A stretch of 64,000 nt of DNA from positions 28,901,526-28,965,525 of the forward strand of contig NC_045140.1 of the NCBI RefSeq assembly GCF_008831285.2. Direction: 5' to 3'. The DNA is from Nymphaea colorata (lineage: Eukaryota > Streptophyta > Magnoliopsida > Nymphaeales > Nymphaeaceae). A model generated the notes under the pieces. It was not told the DNA's origin. It saw only the letters and a program-made list of their open reading frames with translations, and made no database searches. The translations under genes were made by a program, and so were the position numbers. Shown here piece after piece: positions 12,486 to 22,176 of the stretch; the first letter of the stretch is position 1; each line of letters begins with the position of its first letter.

Positions 12486-13564
12486 CATTCCTATGTGAGT
12501 TAGATCTACAATCCAGATCTTCACTCTCTACCCAACCCAATTACATAAGTGCGCCTGACACAACCCGCCAGGCTAGGTCCCTTATTCGATTCCCAAGGGC
12601 GACATGTCCAAACCCTTTTACAAAAAGCAAATGCGCCTAAGGAATTAAGTCTAGCTACGTAATGCATTAAACCAAACTAGACCGGGCCTAGTGCCCAACA
12701 CTTAAACTAATTATGCAAGCCCTTGAGCCTGCTCAGCCCAAGGTGGGGACCTCGTGAGGGGACCCGCCCTCACTTCGGGTTAGGATTGTAAGGGTTCGGT
12801 CTGGTTTGACCGAACCATTTCCTAAGACGTTAGTCCTAGGTTGCCTCTAAGGCTCGTGCGGACTAGGCTCGTTGGGTTTAGATTCTTCTAATTCTACGAA
12901 CCTGACTTCCGGACCACAGTCACCTTGAGACTCCTGTAATTCAAGCACCGTTGAAGACCCAGTTGCTCCTCCCACTCCTCCCGCTGCAACCGTATCTGAT
13001 GCTTCAATCTTCTTCTTGGGACTACTCTTGATGCATTGCAAAGACCGAGCCCATAGGTCGGAAGCCTTGCGCTTCCTCTAGCTAGGATCGACCAGCTTGG
13101 CCTCTGCTGGGTCTGGACCAAAAGGTAGGTCTGTAACAGTTCCCAAGACCTTCTTGAGGAGCACTCTAAAAATTCGAAAACCCTAAGCAAATTAATACAC
13201 TTGTCTACCCGGCCGGACAGGACCCCGGCGCAAACCCGATAGGACAAGGATACAAAAGGCTGGGTTTCCCAAAAACCTATCTAAGGGAATCCTACTACAA
13301 GACTAGAATGGATGAGGGGCTTTACAAAGCGCGATCGATACACTTCAGCACTCACAACTCACTCACAATCACATGCAAACCACAACTATCGTGCAAACCA
13401 CACCCGGGCCCAATAGGAAGGTCAAGTCCCGTAGCAGGCGTGTCGTCGGCACTTGAGCCTTCGAGGTACCGCGGCGGGGACGTGGGACTGAGCCCCGGGC
13501 TAAAACAGCAAATGAAAACAAACTAAATGCTGATCCTATGACAGAAGTAAAACACCCGCCCGTG

Positions 13565-15338
13565 CTACCAGAGGGAGGAAGGGTGTTACCAGCCAAGCCG
13601 AGCTTGGCTCAATCGAGTGAAGAACCCGGGGAGAAAACACGGCCCCGGGTATTGCAGCTACGGTTCCGAAGGCCACTTGAGGCGAGCCTCCACGGAGCTG
13701 CTGCTGCTGGGCGACGCTGGGCCGCTGGTACCGCTGCCGCAATGAACGCCGCAGGTTGACGCGCGCTGGTCGCAGGCCGCGGGCAGAAGGGTGTCGCGGC
13801 CACCTGGGAGGTTGCCGCGTGCTGCCGGACGATGCTGAGTCAGTCGAGAGGGCCGATCGGTCTCGGCCACGGGGATGCGGAAGGCACAGCCGAAGGGGCT
13901 GCAAATGGCGCGACCGTCTGTCGCGTGAGCGCTGCCGGAGCTACAGGATTCGCGACCTGAGTGGCCGCTGTCGGAGTGACCGCCTGTCACACTAGAGCTG
14001 TCGGCGGGGGACTGGGCGACGAGGGGGGCTAAAGCCGCAAGGCCAGCCGACCTGCCTGTCGGAGTTGTGGCTCGGCCACGAACGTCGGGTCTGGCCGACG
14101 GCTGACGGGCCAAGGCGCAAGTGATGCGCTGGCCTGGCACGGGAAAGCGATGAGGCTAACCCGCACGGACTCCTAGCCTAACTAAGGCTGAAGGTAGGCT
14201 CGGTGCGAAGGGGCTCTATAGGTGGCCGGTCTGGTCAAGATAGGCTGGGCTGGGGTAAGCCGAGGTGTCTTGAGTCTTAGGATGGGAGAGGGGTAGCCTA
14301 GCTACAGGGGGGGGCTGATTTGGTTGGCCTAGGTCGGGCCTATGCCCAAGGAAAATGAGTCGCTAAGGACCCGATGCGGTCAAGGGGTTTCTATTAAAGG
14401 AGGCTAACTACGGGACCGAGTGATAGGTCCGGGTGAGCTAGGGCAGTAAGGGACACTCGAGCTAAGCCCGGGTCAACTAGGTCTAGTCAAACAAGTAGTC
14501 TAGGTGGGTAGTTGACTGCCTAAGTGGACTAAGGGTTGGGTCAACGTAAGACTAGGTCAAGAGTCAACAACAAAAGGGGACCTAGGTGAGAGGTAGGCGC
14601 GAGAGGTTACCTAAGTAGGTGCGGTCAGGACTTGGCTGGTCGTGCCAAGGGGAAGCGCCGGATCTTAGCCACGTGGCTAGATCGAAGGACAAGAGAAGAC
14701 GCGGTTTGACTTTCCAAAGTCCAGGGAAGAAAGTCGACTAAGTGTGGAAGGGTTGACGAGGTGGCTCGGGGGAATCGTCTCTCGAGATTCCTAAGGGGGC
14801 GAGATGATGACGCGTGGCCAGATGGAGGGCTGAGGGGCAATGCGAAAAGGGTTTGGCGGCTAGGGTTGGCGAGCTGAAGGAGGAGGCAACGGAGAAGTGG
14901 ATGCGGCTGGGTGTTGCCGGAAATAGCACCAGGGAGCGCGTTGGCAAGGAGGGCGTTAGCGCATGAAGGGCGCGTTAACGCGGAAGGGCCAGATCGCGCC
15001 GGGTGAGGTGGCGCTCGCACAAGGGACCAGTGGGGCCAGCTGAGGGCGAGGTGGAGACTCGGGCTGATGACATGGAGGTGATGGTGAGCTGGATGCGCGA
15101 CACGTGGAGGATGGACGGCTGAGAGAGGCTGCGACTAGGGTTGACACAACGAAGAAAAGAACACGAGAAAGGAAGGGAGGAATTACACGCGGCTAGGGAA
15201 TTAGCCAAATCAGGCCGCGCGTGATTCGAGGAAGACTGATTAGGTTGAGACGCTCGGAGGTTGACACGTGGGGGAGTGAATCCGGAAGGGGTCTAGGATG
15301 GAGACACGTAGCTGGATGAAGGGTTGGGAGAGACTTAC
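13565..15338 (-). other. Candidate leader intron inside SOLO-1
   Basis: Donor GTAAGT at 15338-15333 (preceded by CTAAG) and acceptor CCTCCCTCTGGTAG ending at 13565 give 1774 nt. An upstream donor AG|GTTAGT is at 15946-15941, matching AG|GTTAGT of the FHA LTR at 17847. A TATA-like site TATTTATT is at 16307-16300. Confidence 0.42.
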
Positions 15339-16547
15339 CTTAGAGTTGACGTCTGAGGTGGAAGGCTCGCACGAGGAGGCGCCGGCGGCTAGGGTTCCAA
15401 TGATTGGACCGAATGACCACGGTGCCCTTGCTGTTTGCTGCGGGCCTTTGACTGCGACAGGGGCAAAGACGTCTTCTTCTCCAAGATCAATGGAGGTCGC
15501 CGGAAATTACAGTGGCGACTGGCTTGAACAGAATTCCGGCTGATTACCGGAATAGCTTCTCACCGTGGAAATACGCCCGAATTTACTTATCTTGATCTTT
15601 GCTTGATGGCGATTCCGATGGTTATGGTCCTGACTTGGTCTGCCGGCTGGATCTTCAGATTTAGGTGCCGGAAGCTTGCTGGACCTCTGTTTGTGCAGGG
15701 ACACCCGAGAGCACCAAGGAGTCGATTTGAACTCCTTAACACACCGGGCGTGCGATTGGGCCAGGGCCGTACCCGAGAGATGGGGAGAGGCCGAGTAGGA
15801 CTAAGGCGGTTCCGAGGGAGGGACACCGTAGGCTGTTCTGAACAAGCACTCGGGTATGCCGAGCACAAGCCTAGATTCCTAGGTGAGGTGCCCAATGCTA
15901 ACAGCCGAAGCCTAAACGAAATCCCCTCAAATATCGAAGCACTAACCTGTTTTGCCGTCGTTTCTTCCCAATGATTCAGCCGATCTTTCAACTCTTCCGT
16001 GGTTGAAGAGAAGGCACCGGGTGAACCTTATTCAGATCTGTTGGGGGAGCTTGTCGTGGTCACGTCGGGAGGAACACCACCGATGAGGAGGGCCTGCCTT
16101 GCACCGTTGAACCTCGAGCCTTCCTCTACGCGGACGCCGGATCTCCAAGGGTATTCGTCACACACTCTAGGGGACGGATTCTCGTTCGGAAGATTGAGAA
16201 TGCGAGAGACTAGAGGGAACCTCGGGAGAGGAGAGAGAGACACACCGTGCAAATGAATTCTTATTTCTCAAAAGCGTGATTTACAAAGAGATCCAAAAGA
16301 ATAAATACTAAGCCTACTCGGACTGGGTCACAAGTCGACCGGTTCCTTATATCAAATCTGTATTTACAAGTGAGGGCGCTATCCCGCCCAACTCTGAAGT
16401 AAAAAGGGGTTAAGTTCGAATCCCCTTGGCGTGGAGCACAGCCCGCTCCACTAGCCGCGCGCTAGACTCAACCCAAACGACTAAAAGGAAAACGCCTAAG
16501 TCTAAAATGACTATGACTAGAAAACGACTAAGCGCTATTCGCTAAAA

Positions 16548-16969
16548 CTAAACCGCCCCTGAGCCTTGTGAGCCCAGGGTGGGGACCTCGTGCGGGGAAC
16601 CGCCCACACATCGGTGTTGGGTCAAGGGCTGGTCTACGTGACCAGCCATTTGCCTAAGGCTCGAATCCTTAGGTGCCTCAAGGGTCTCAAACAAAGGAGT
16701 CGTATCGAGTTCAACCTTAGCTCGTTCGGGGCTTCCTACAACTAGTACCAGATCGCCTTGAGGTGTGGCCTCGCTTCTAATGCACTTGGACCTGGTTGCG
16801 CCACCCACTCCACCCTCTGCAACTGGTTGCAGTGCATCTTCAACCTCCCCAGGATGTGCGATATGCTTCTGGAGGGAGTGAGCCCAAAGATCAAACGCTT
16901 TTCGCTTTCTCTGGCTCGGCTCGCCCTGCTCGGGCTCGCTTGGGTTCGGACCTTCACCTAGGCCCGTAA
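16548..16969 (-). pseudogene. LTR-encoded pol C-terminal tail surviving in SOLO-1
   Basis: From the first codon after the LTR edge, a frame of about 141 codons is open to the TAG at 16548. It has no start of its own; it would have been the end of a pol polyprotein when the element was complete. It aligns with the LTR tails of CHR-1 and CHR-2: VT then GPNP, then RKRKAFDLWAHSL (CHR-1 RKRKASDIWARSL, CHR-2 [12 protein letters not shown]), then PVAEGGVGGATRS (CHR-2 [13 protein letters not shown]). Retention of the amino-acid pattern in three diverged families points to past protein-level constraint. Confidence 0.75.
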
Positions 16970-17247
16970 CAAAACCTCAAGGTGGCTTTGATCCGTTTTT
17001 AGCACTTTCCGGAACTTGAATGGTCTAACCTATGGTCGAGTCCTAATCCGAGTTCGCACGAGGTAGTCTAGGTCGAACCTAGGCAAAAGGGGGTTGAGCC
17101 GGTCCAAGCTCAACCATGCGCCCAAGCAAGTGGATCCAAATGATCCACGGACCATTTTAGTTGGACGGATAGCGCCCATTAGATTTGATTTATTTGAGCT
17201 CCGTTTTTAGATCCATTTGAATTCCGTTTTTTAATTGTTTCTTTAGT

Positions 17248-17293
17248 GAACCGGTTCGGAATGTGAACCGAGTTGCTTAGGAGATTATTTAAG
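17248..17293 (+). promoter_or_regulatory. Core promoter region of the FHA-1 5' LTR
   Basis: A 10-bp palindrome GAACCGGTTC (17248-17257) sits about 30 bp upstream of a TATA-like TTATTTAAG (17285-17293). Both are present in the other FHA-family LTRs (3' LTR TATA-like site at 25031-25039). The TATA match is weak and the protein binding the palindrome is unknown. Confidence 0.5.
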
Positions 17294-17878
17294 TCTTTGA
17301 TTTCATGTAATGAGTATGCTTTTGAATAATGAAAATGAATTGAGGAATTGTGTTGGGCGGAATGCCCTTTCTCTCTCTCGTACTACCCTTTGGCTCACCC
17401 CTCTCCCGCGGTGGTCTCCCTTCTCTCCTTGGCGTCCCTCCTCATCCATGGCGCAGCCTCTTCTCCTCCACTCGTCCTCATGGTGTCTCCCTAGCCTAAC
17501 GTCATCTCTCTTGGCGTCATCTACCTTTTGAACCCCAAGGTGAAGATCTGCATCGTCTTCAGCCCTCTTGTCAACCGAAGGTCTCTCTCTTCCACTCGTC
17601 CTTGTTTTCTGGTTTCTTCCTCTCCCCCTCGACCTAAGGATCACAGCCTAAGGATAGCAGCAAGCTCCGGCGCGCGGCGTCTCCAACGGACCACGAAGAA
17701 TACCCCATGAGCATTTTCTTGAAGCACGGTGCCTTCCTTCTGAAACACAAAGAAGGTTGTGAGGCTGTCTTCATCCCGGGAAGGCTGCAGCAACTTGGGC
17801 GACCTGGTAGCAGCAGCAAATGACATCAAGGTAGCGAGAAAAACAGGTTAGTACGTAGAGAAAATAAGAAGAGTTGGT

Positions 17879-18152
17879 GAGCAACACGTTGCTCGGATTT
17901 GATATTGTATTCGGCTAAAAGGTGGATTTCACTCCCTCGGTGTACACCCGAGAGTTTGAGCTCTCAACCCACGGCTGAAAACAGCACCAAATTCTTGCTT
18001 ACGCGTCTCAAGAACTCCTTGGCTTTCTTGAGTTCTTTACCTCACGCTACGCGCGAAGGCTCCCCACGAGCGTCCTCAAAAAAGGGCCTCTTTGGTTACC
18101 TCCGTTTTTGGGCAAAACGGATGTACAAATCCAGCAAGCAAAAAGGGCTTGC
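17879..18152 (+). other. Run of short stem-loops in the FHA-1 5' LTR leader
   Basis: Inverted repeats in close succession: GAGCAAC/GTTGCTC (17879-17894), CTCGG/CCGAG around TGTACAC (17936-17952), AAGAACTC/GAGTTCTT (18010-18037), CCGTTTT/AAAACGG (18102-18120), GCAAGC/GCTTGC (18134-18152). All are kept in most FHA LTR copies. They lie downstream of the first candidate donor (17847), so they would be in unspliced RNA. A packaging or dimerisation role is only a guess. Confidence 0.4.
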
Positions 18153-18484
18153 AAAGTGCATCAAACGGCGTCAAAATAAAGAAAAGAATACAAAGAAGAA
18201 GACGCCCCATCAAGAGGAATCAAATAGTGAAAAACGAGCTTCATCCGGTTGATTAATCGCGTATTCTAGCCTCGGCCTGAATTCTGCAACTCCGGTGGAA
18301 TTTCTGTTGATTCCGGCCAGACTTTGGCCTATTTCCAGCGTGGACTAATCTGCCCCTGACCGTGGACAAGTTCAATTTCAGCTTAAGGGTATTCTGGTCC
18401 ATTCCTTGGAGGAGCGCACTAGGGTAATCACCCTAGCCGCCGGTGCTCACTCGCACGTCCTTGGCAGCCGATCTTCATTCTTTG

Positions 18485-20851
18485 GTAAGTTCCTTTTCCT
18501 TCTCTCGTTTGTTTAATCTTAGCCCTTAGATACACCACGTGTCAGCATCCCCTTAGCCTCCCTAAATTACCTAGCCACCTGTCCAACCTTGTGCTCTCGT
18601 CCCAGCCGAAAAGATCTCCTCCAGCCTTCATCGCATCCCTACGTTTTAGAAAGTCCCAACCTTAGCGCAATCTCCACTCCGTTTTTGTTGACTTGCCTTT
18701 GTCAACCGAGAACCTTTCCTAATCCCAGCCCTTGGTGTTGCCATGTGTCTGCCATCCCACGACCTCCCAGATTAGCCCAGCCACCTGTCCTCCTTGATTG
18801 ATCTCGTCCCAGCCGAGAATCATTCTTTAGCCCATCGTAATCCACCAAATCCGGTAGATTCCCCCTTGCCGCAATCCCCTTTCCAACTTCGTTGCCTTGT
18901 TTTTAGTCAACCAAGTCCAGCTTCTCATCTTAGCCATTGGTGTCACCACGTGTCACAATCCTAGCCTACCCATCCTGCCACCTCACCAGCTGGTCTCTCC
19001 TCCCTTGTCGAGCAGCCTGCCCCACACGTCTTTCCCTTTTCCCTCGCATAATCCCTCCACCGTTTTTGTTGACCCTCACTTGTATTTCCATTTTGGAGAA
19101 GACGTGAGACTGTGCCACCTCATACTTCCCATATCATCTCCCTACCAACACGTTAGAACTGTCCATCTCCATCTGCCACCTCCACCTCCAGCCTTTCCCT
19201 TGGCCCCCACACAAGATCCGCTTTTCCCTCGTGAAGCCTTACCGAATTCCTTAGCATCCTCACGCGGTTTCCCATTTTCCAAGTGGAGCCACCAAGGAAC
19301 GCCACCTCCACCTTATCATACCTGATTCCCTTCCTTTTTGCTAGCACCCAACTCGTCTTACCTTACTCCCTTGCCACCTCAAGCTTCCCCATCGTGACCC
19401 CACCTGAACCGAGCCAGCACCTCCCTTCCACCTAGCCAGCCCTTTCCTTGTAGGCCCCACTTGTTACACTTGTCACCTTAGGGAACCCTCCCTCCTAGCT
19501 CGCATCTCCCTTTCCCTTTCCCCACCGTCCCAAGTCCCTCTCGAGTTAGACTTCCCCTCTTGTCACCTCATGCTTCTCCCTTTAGTAATATCTAGCTTGA
19601 CCTCTTAGCCCCCATCTTTCCCATTTTACCTTGTTCGTCCCCTTGGAGCCCGTTGAGAAGAAGAGAAAGATAGCTCGAGCATTCACGTTTACGACTTACC
19701 TTTTTGGCATTGGCCACGTGCCTTCCTCTCCTAACAAATTAGGAAGAGAGCCGAGCCAATTCCCTCCTTACTCTTAAGGAAGGAAATTGGTGTTCATTTC
19801 CTCATTTGCTAGCTTCTCTCTAGCAATCCTCTTAGCTCTAATTTCATTTTGGAATTAGACGCTCCTTTTCCTCCTCTACCGTAGGAAGGAAGACCCACGT
19901 CAACCCTTACCATTTGGTAATTGACGTCCATCTCCCCTCATTCTTTCTTAGCTAGGTTGGCCGCCACCTGGCCACAACCCCCATAGGAACCTTTGACCAG
20001 ATCAGTCAACACCCTTTAGGAAATCTTAGCCGAGTCCCTTCCTTGCTCCCCTTTAGTCAAACCCTTGACGCAACACCCCTTAGTCAACCTCTCTAGGTCG
20101 ACCTCACCCATGTTGGTAACCTAAACCCTTAGCCTCCTTTCCTCCATTTCTGGAAAGTAGCCCTAGGTCCTAAGGCAGCCAAGGTCAACGCTGCCAAAGT
20201 GATTCGGACCCACCTCTTGCACGGCTAGACCCAAGCCGCCCCTTCCGCACGCACCTCCATCATCTCTTAGTGTCTTGACTTGATTCAAGTCAACCCAACC
20301 GCATCTGAACCTAAGCCAGTCCTTAGTCAACCTGGTCCCAGCTGACCCTAAACCTTGACTTAACCCACCTAAGCCACAACCTAGCCAGCCATCCATATCC
20401 GGACCTCCCCTGTAGCTAGGTCTGCCCGAGCTCTAGACCGAGCTCTTTCATCATCCCGTAGCTAGGTTCTCCCGGGTTCTAAACCGAACCCAGCCCTTCC
20501 GAAGGTCATCCCCACGCACAGCGGGACTCTTCCAGCTTCGGCCTTTCGCTTGCTGCCGCGCTCCCTTCACGGCCAGGCGGGCCTATCCCAGCAGTAGCTA
20601 GATACAAGCTGCTGCCTCTTGCTCACGGCCAGGAGGGCCGAATTCCAGCAACTCGTCCGGCGTCCCTAGCCGGCCCTTTGGAGACTTCCGGCGTCTATTC
20701 TACCTTGCTGCTCGGATCCAGCTGCAGCCCTCTTCCTCCGGAGTTCTTCCTCATGGTTGCTGCATTGCCCGAGGTTGGGGATTCACCTCGTGGCCTTCTT
20801 GCTGAAAGCCAAGAATAGCTTGGCTGGTAACGCCCTCTCACTCCCTTGTAG
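18485..20851 (+). other. Candidate leader intron inside the FHA-1 5' LTR
   Basis: Donor TTG|GTAAGT at 18485-18490 and acceptor CTCACTCCCTTGTAG ending at 20851 give 2367 nt. The 3' LTR has the same pair (26231 and 28597), and the right LTR of FHA-2 too (62221 and 59855). In the left LTR of FHA-2 the donor is changed to TTAAGT near 54242. The candidate intron is pyrimidine-rich on the sense strand and full of ACGTG and TTGAC motifs. The upstream candidate donor is AG|GTTAGT at 17847. Confidence 0.5.
18521..19080 (+). repeat. Degenerate tandem repeat, about 206-bp unit, in the FHA LTR
   Basis: At least three units line up. Each holds an (A/C)GTGTC core (18537, ATGTGTC at 18743, ACGTGTC at 18948: spacing 206 and 205), then CACCTGTCC or CACCTCACC, then CCAGCCGA in the first two, then CCGTTTTTGTTGAC or a similar block. 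Units differ by many substitutions, so the duplication is old. All FHA-family LTR copies carry them. Confidence 0.65.
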
Positions 20852-21294
20852 TTTCGCGGGTCGGGTGCATTTGCTTTCGTATTTGCTTGAGCCGGCTTCG
20901 GCCTTGGTTCCAGCGGTACCTCGACGGCCCTTGGCCTAGACACGACCGCTAATCGACGAGCCTACCTAGGGTATTGGGTGTGGTTTGTTACGTATAGTTG
21001 TGGATTGTGTGGTTTGATTGTTTGGATTGAGTGAGTTGCGAGAGTACTTTTGTATCGCGCACGCTTGTACGGCCTCACATCCCTCGTAGTTTTTTGTAGT
21101 AGGTTTTGACTTAGGTTTTTGGGATTACCCCTACTTGTTCATCACGTCCTATCGGGTTTGCGCCGGGGTCCTGTCCGGCTGGGTAGTTCATTGTATTATT
21201 TGTTTAGGTTTTTGGTCTAGATTCCTCGAGGCGATCTTGGCAGTAGGACCTCGACACTCGGGTTAGACGACCGCGGGTTTTGGGATTCTAACAA

Positions 21295-21307
21295 TTGGTA
21301 TCAGAGC
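21295..21307 (+). other. FHA-1 primer-binding site, initiator-Met tRNA type
   Basis: TTGGTATCAGAGC one base after the LTR end (TTCTAACA), identical in sequence and placing to CHR-1 and CHR-2. The shared site fits trans-mobilisation by such elements. Confidence 0.93.
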
Positions 21308-22176
21308 ACCTTGGGGAATAAATCTTGACTTAGCCGCGCTTGGACCAGCGAAGAGTAAGCATCCACGGACAGTGCAGCAGTCAGGACTTCAGATTTGCAG
21401 TAGGATTTCATTTCAGGACTTTATTTTCAGAATTAGGCGAGTTGCGGTTTTCTGGTCTGTAACAGTCGGCGTAAGTGTATCAGCGATTTCAGGGGGCAAA
21501 CGAAGTCGGATTTGCCTCAAATTTGGTGGCCAGACTCGTAATCATATGTGCTACAAAAGCTATTTAGGGCTTCAGAAGAGATTCTGCCTTAAACAGGACG
21601 TTTTTGGCCTTACAACGTGCTAAAAGCCTGAACGGACAGAACCTGTCCGCGAAGCAGTTTGGCCAGAAGATTACGTAGTTTCAGTGACTTCCCAAGGTCG
21701 AAATGAGCTGAAACTTTCAGCATAGTCAGATAACTACCTCCTCTTAGTGCTGACAAAATTTGAAGTCAAAACTCCACCGTTTGATATTTCTGTGTGTAAG
21801 ATCTTAGGCTGCCTAAAAACAGTCTGGATTAAGGGTGTGCACACCGCACCACCCTAGGTTTCTTGAGCTCGAAGTTGCTGTCGAGGCATCAGGCGGATGT
21901 GACAGTTAGGCCTCTCTCTTTAGGCCCAGCTGGGAGCAAGAGATAGTCACCGAGGTGCTAGGCGGGCACGGTGACAGGCGGAACTAGTTTTCCTCCTCCC
22001 TTAGCGCACACGGGGCAGAAGTGTGGCTGATAGACAACGGGCAGAAAATTGAGTACAGCAGGTTCTTCGCAGTAGTGTAGGATTTTATTTAAGAGTGGCA
22101 GTGTGACAGTTTATTTTGGTTTCAGCAGTAGCATAGGATTTGCTTGGGCAGTTTGTTTGATAGTGTAGAAGACGGA
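21308..22176 (+). other. FHA-1 untranslated leader
   Basis: About 870 bases between PBS and the ORF start, with no supported gene. It is shared with FHA-2 (58369-59238) at visibly lower identity than the 3' part of the ORF. A short ORF at 21372-21623 is not kept in FHA-2. Confidence 0.6.

Larger units (their letters stand above)
100..13138 (-). mobile_element. CHR-1: full-length Ty3/gypsy chromovirus, 13.0 kb, defective
   Basis: Read on the - strand: 5' LTR 13138-9296, PBS, leader, gag-pol 8737-3651, purine tract, 3' LTR 3933-100. The interior is 5362 bp and the LTRs about 3.84 kb each, so LTRs make up nearly 60 percent of the element. Order of domains is capsid, zinc knuckle, protease, RT, RNase H, integrase, chromodomain, which defines a chromovirus. 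No envelope-like frame is visible. Sampled stretches of the two LTRs differ by a few percent, mostly transitions, suggesting a fairly young insertion. Four lesions in gag-pol make this copy non-functional. Confidence 0.95.
9296..13138 (-). repeat. CHR-1 5' LTR
   Basis: 3843 bp, the same layout as the 3' LTR. TATA box at 12478-12485, candidate donors at 12180 and 11428, candidate acceptor at 9780. The copy of the pol tail at its U3 end (from 13138) carries a TAG where the 3' LTR has CAG, plus a 9-base insertion. This fits the fact that the 5' LTR copy is not translated as pol. Confidence 0.93.
44..16971 (-). mobile_element. SOLO-1: solo LTR of a third chromovirus family, interrupted by CHR-1
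   Basis: LTR sequence lies at 44-99 and 13144-16971, 3884 bp in all, beginning TGTTAGGCAC and ending GTAACA. It is flanked directly by AAACC on both sides with no PBS or purine tract, the structure left by LTR-LTR recombination. Its overall layout resembles the CHR-2 LTR (shared CCCGGCCGGACAGGACC block near 13200), but the sequence differs enough to be a separate family. A pol C-terminal reading frame persists at its U3 end (16548-16969). Confidence 0.9.
1..21293 (+). repeat. FHA-1 5' LTR (interrupted by SOLO-1 at 44-16976)
   Basis: LTR sequence occupies 1-43 and 16977-21293, about 4360 bp of an expected 4.5 kb. It joins seamlessly across the SOLO-1 insertion (ATTAAACC then TCAAGG, as in the uninterrupted 3' LTR near 24722) and ends TTCTAACA directly before the PBS. 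U3 carries short AAAACGG-type repeats and a GAACCGGTTC palindrome. A TATA-like site is at 17285-17293. Downstream lie candidate splice donors (17847, 18485), a hairpin-rich stretch, degenerate 206-bp repeats and a candidate acceptor at 20851. ORFs inside it on either strand look fortuitous. Confidence 0.9.

Noticed and set aside
17303-17644. 113-codon ORF antisense to the FHA LTR, repeated at 25049, 32950, 55088 and 63062
   Set aside because: It recurs because the LTR copies are alike. In SOLO-3 (near 37590) the same region is frameshifted, and no recognisable domain is seen.
17899-18252. 117-codon sense ORF in the FHA LTR, present in several copies
   Set aside because: It opens with TTG, not ATG, lies in the hairpin-rich candidate intron, and has low-complexity Lys-rich composition.
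18900-19325. Pro/Ser-rich 142-codon ORF in FHA LTRs (also 26643, 53335, 61309)
   Set aside because: A product of the pyrimidine-rich strand in the candidate intron; the frame is broken in SOLO-2 and SOLO-3.
22144-22176. Earlier start for the FHA ORF
   Set aside because: The upstream start is TTG; the first ATG in frame is 22177, and FHA-2 has the same ATG at 58368.
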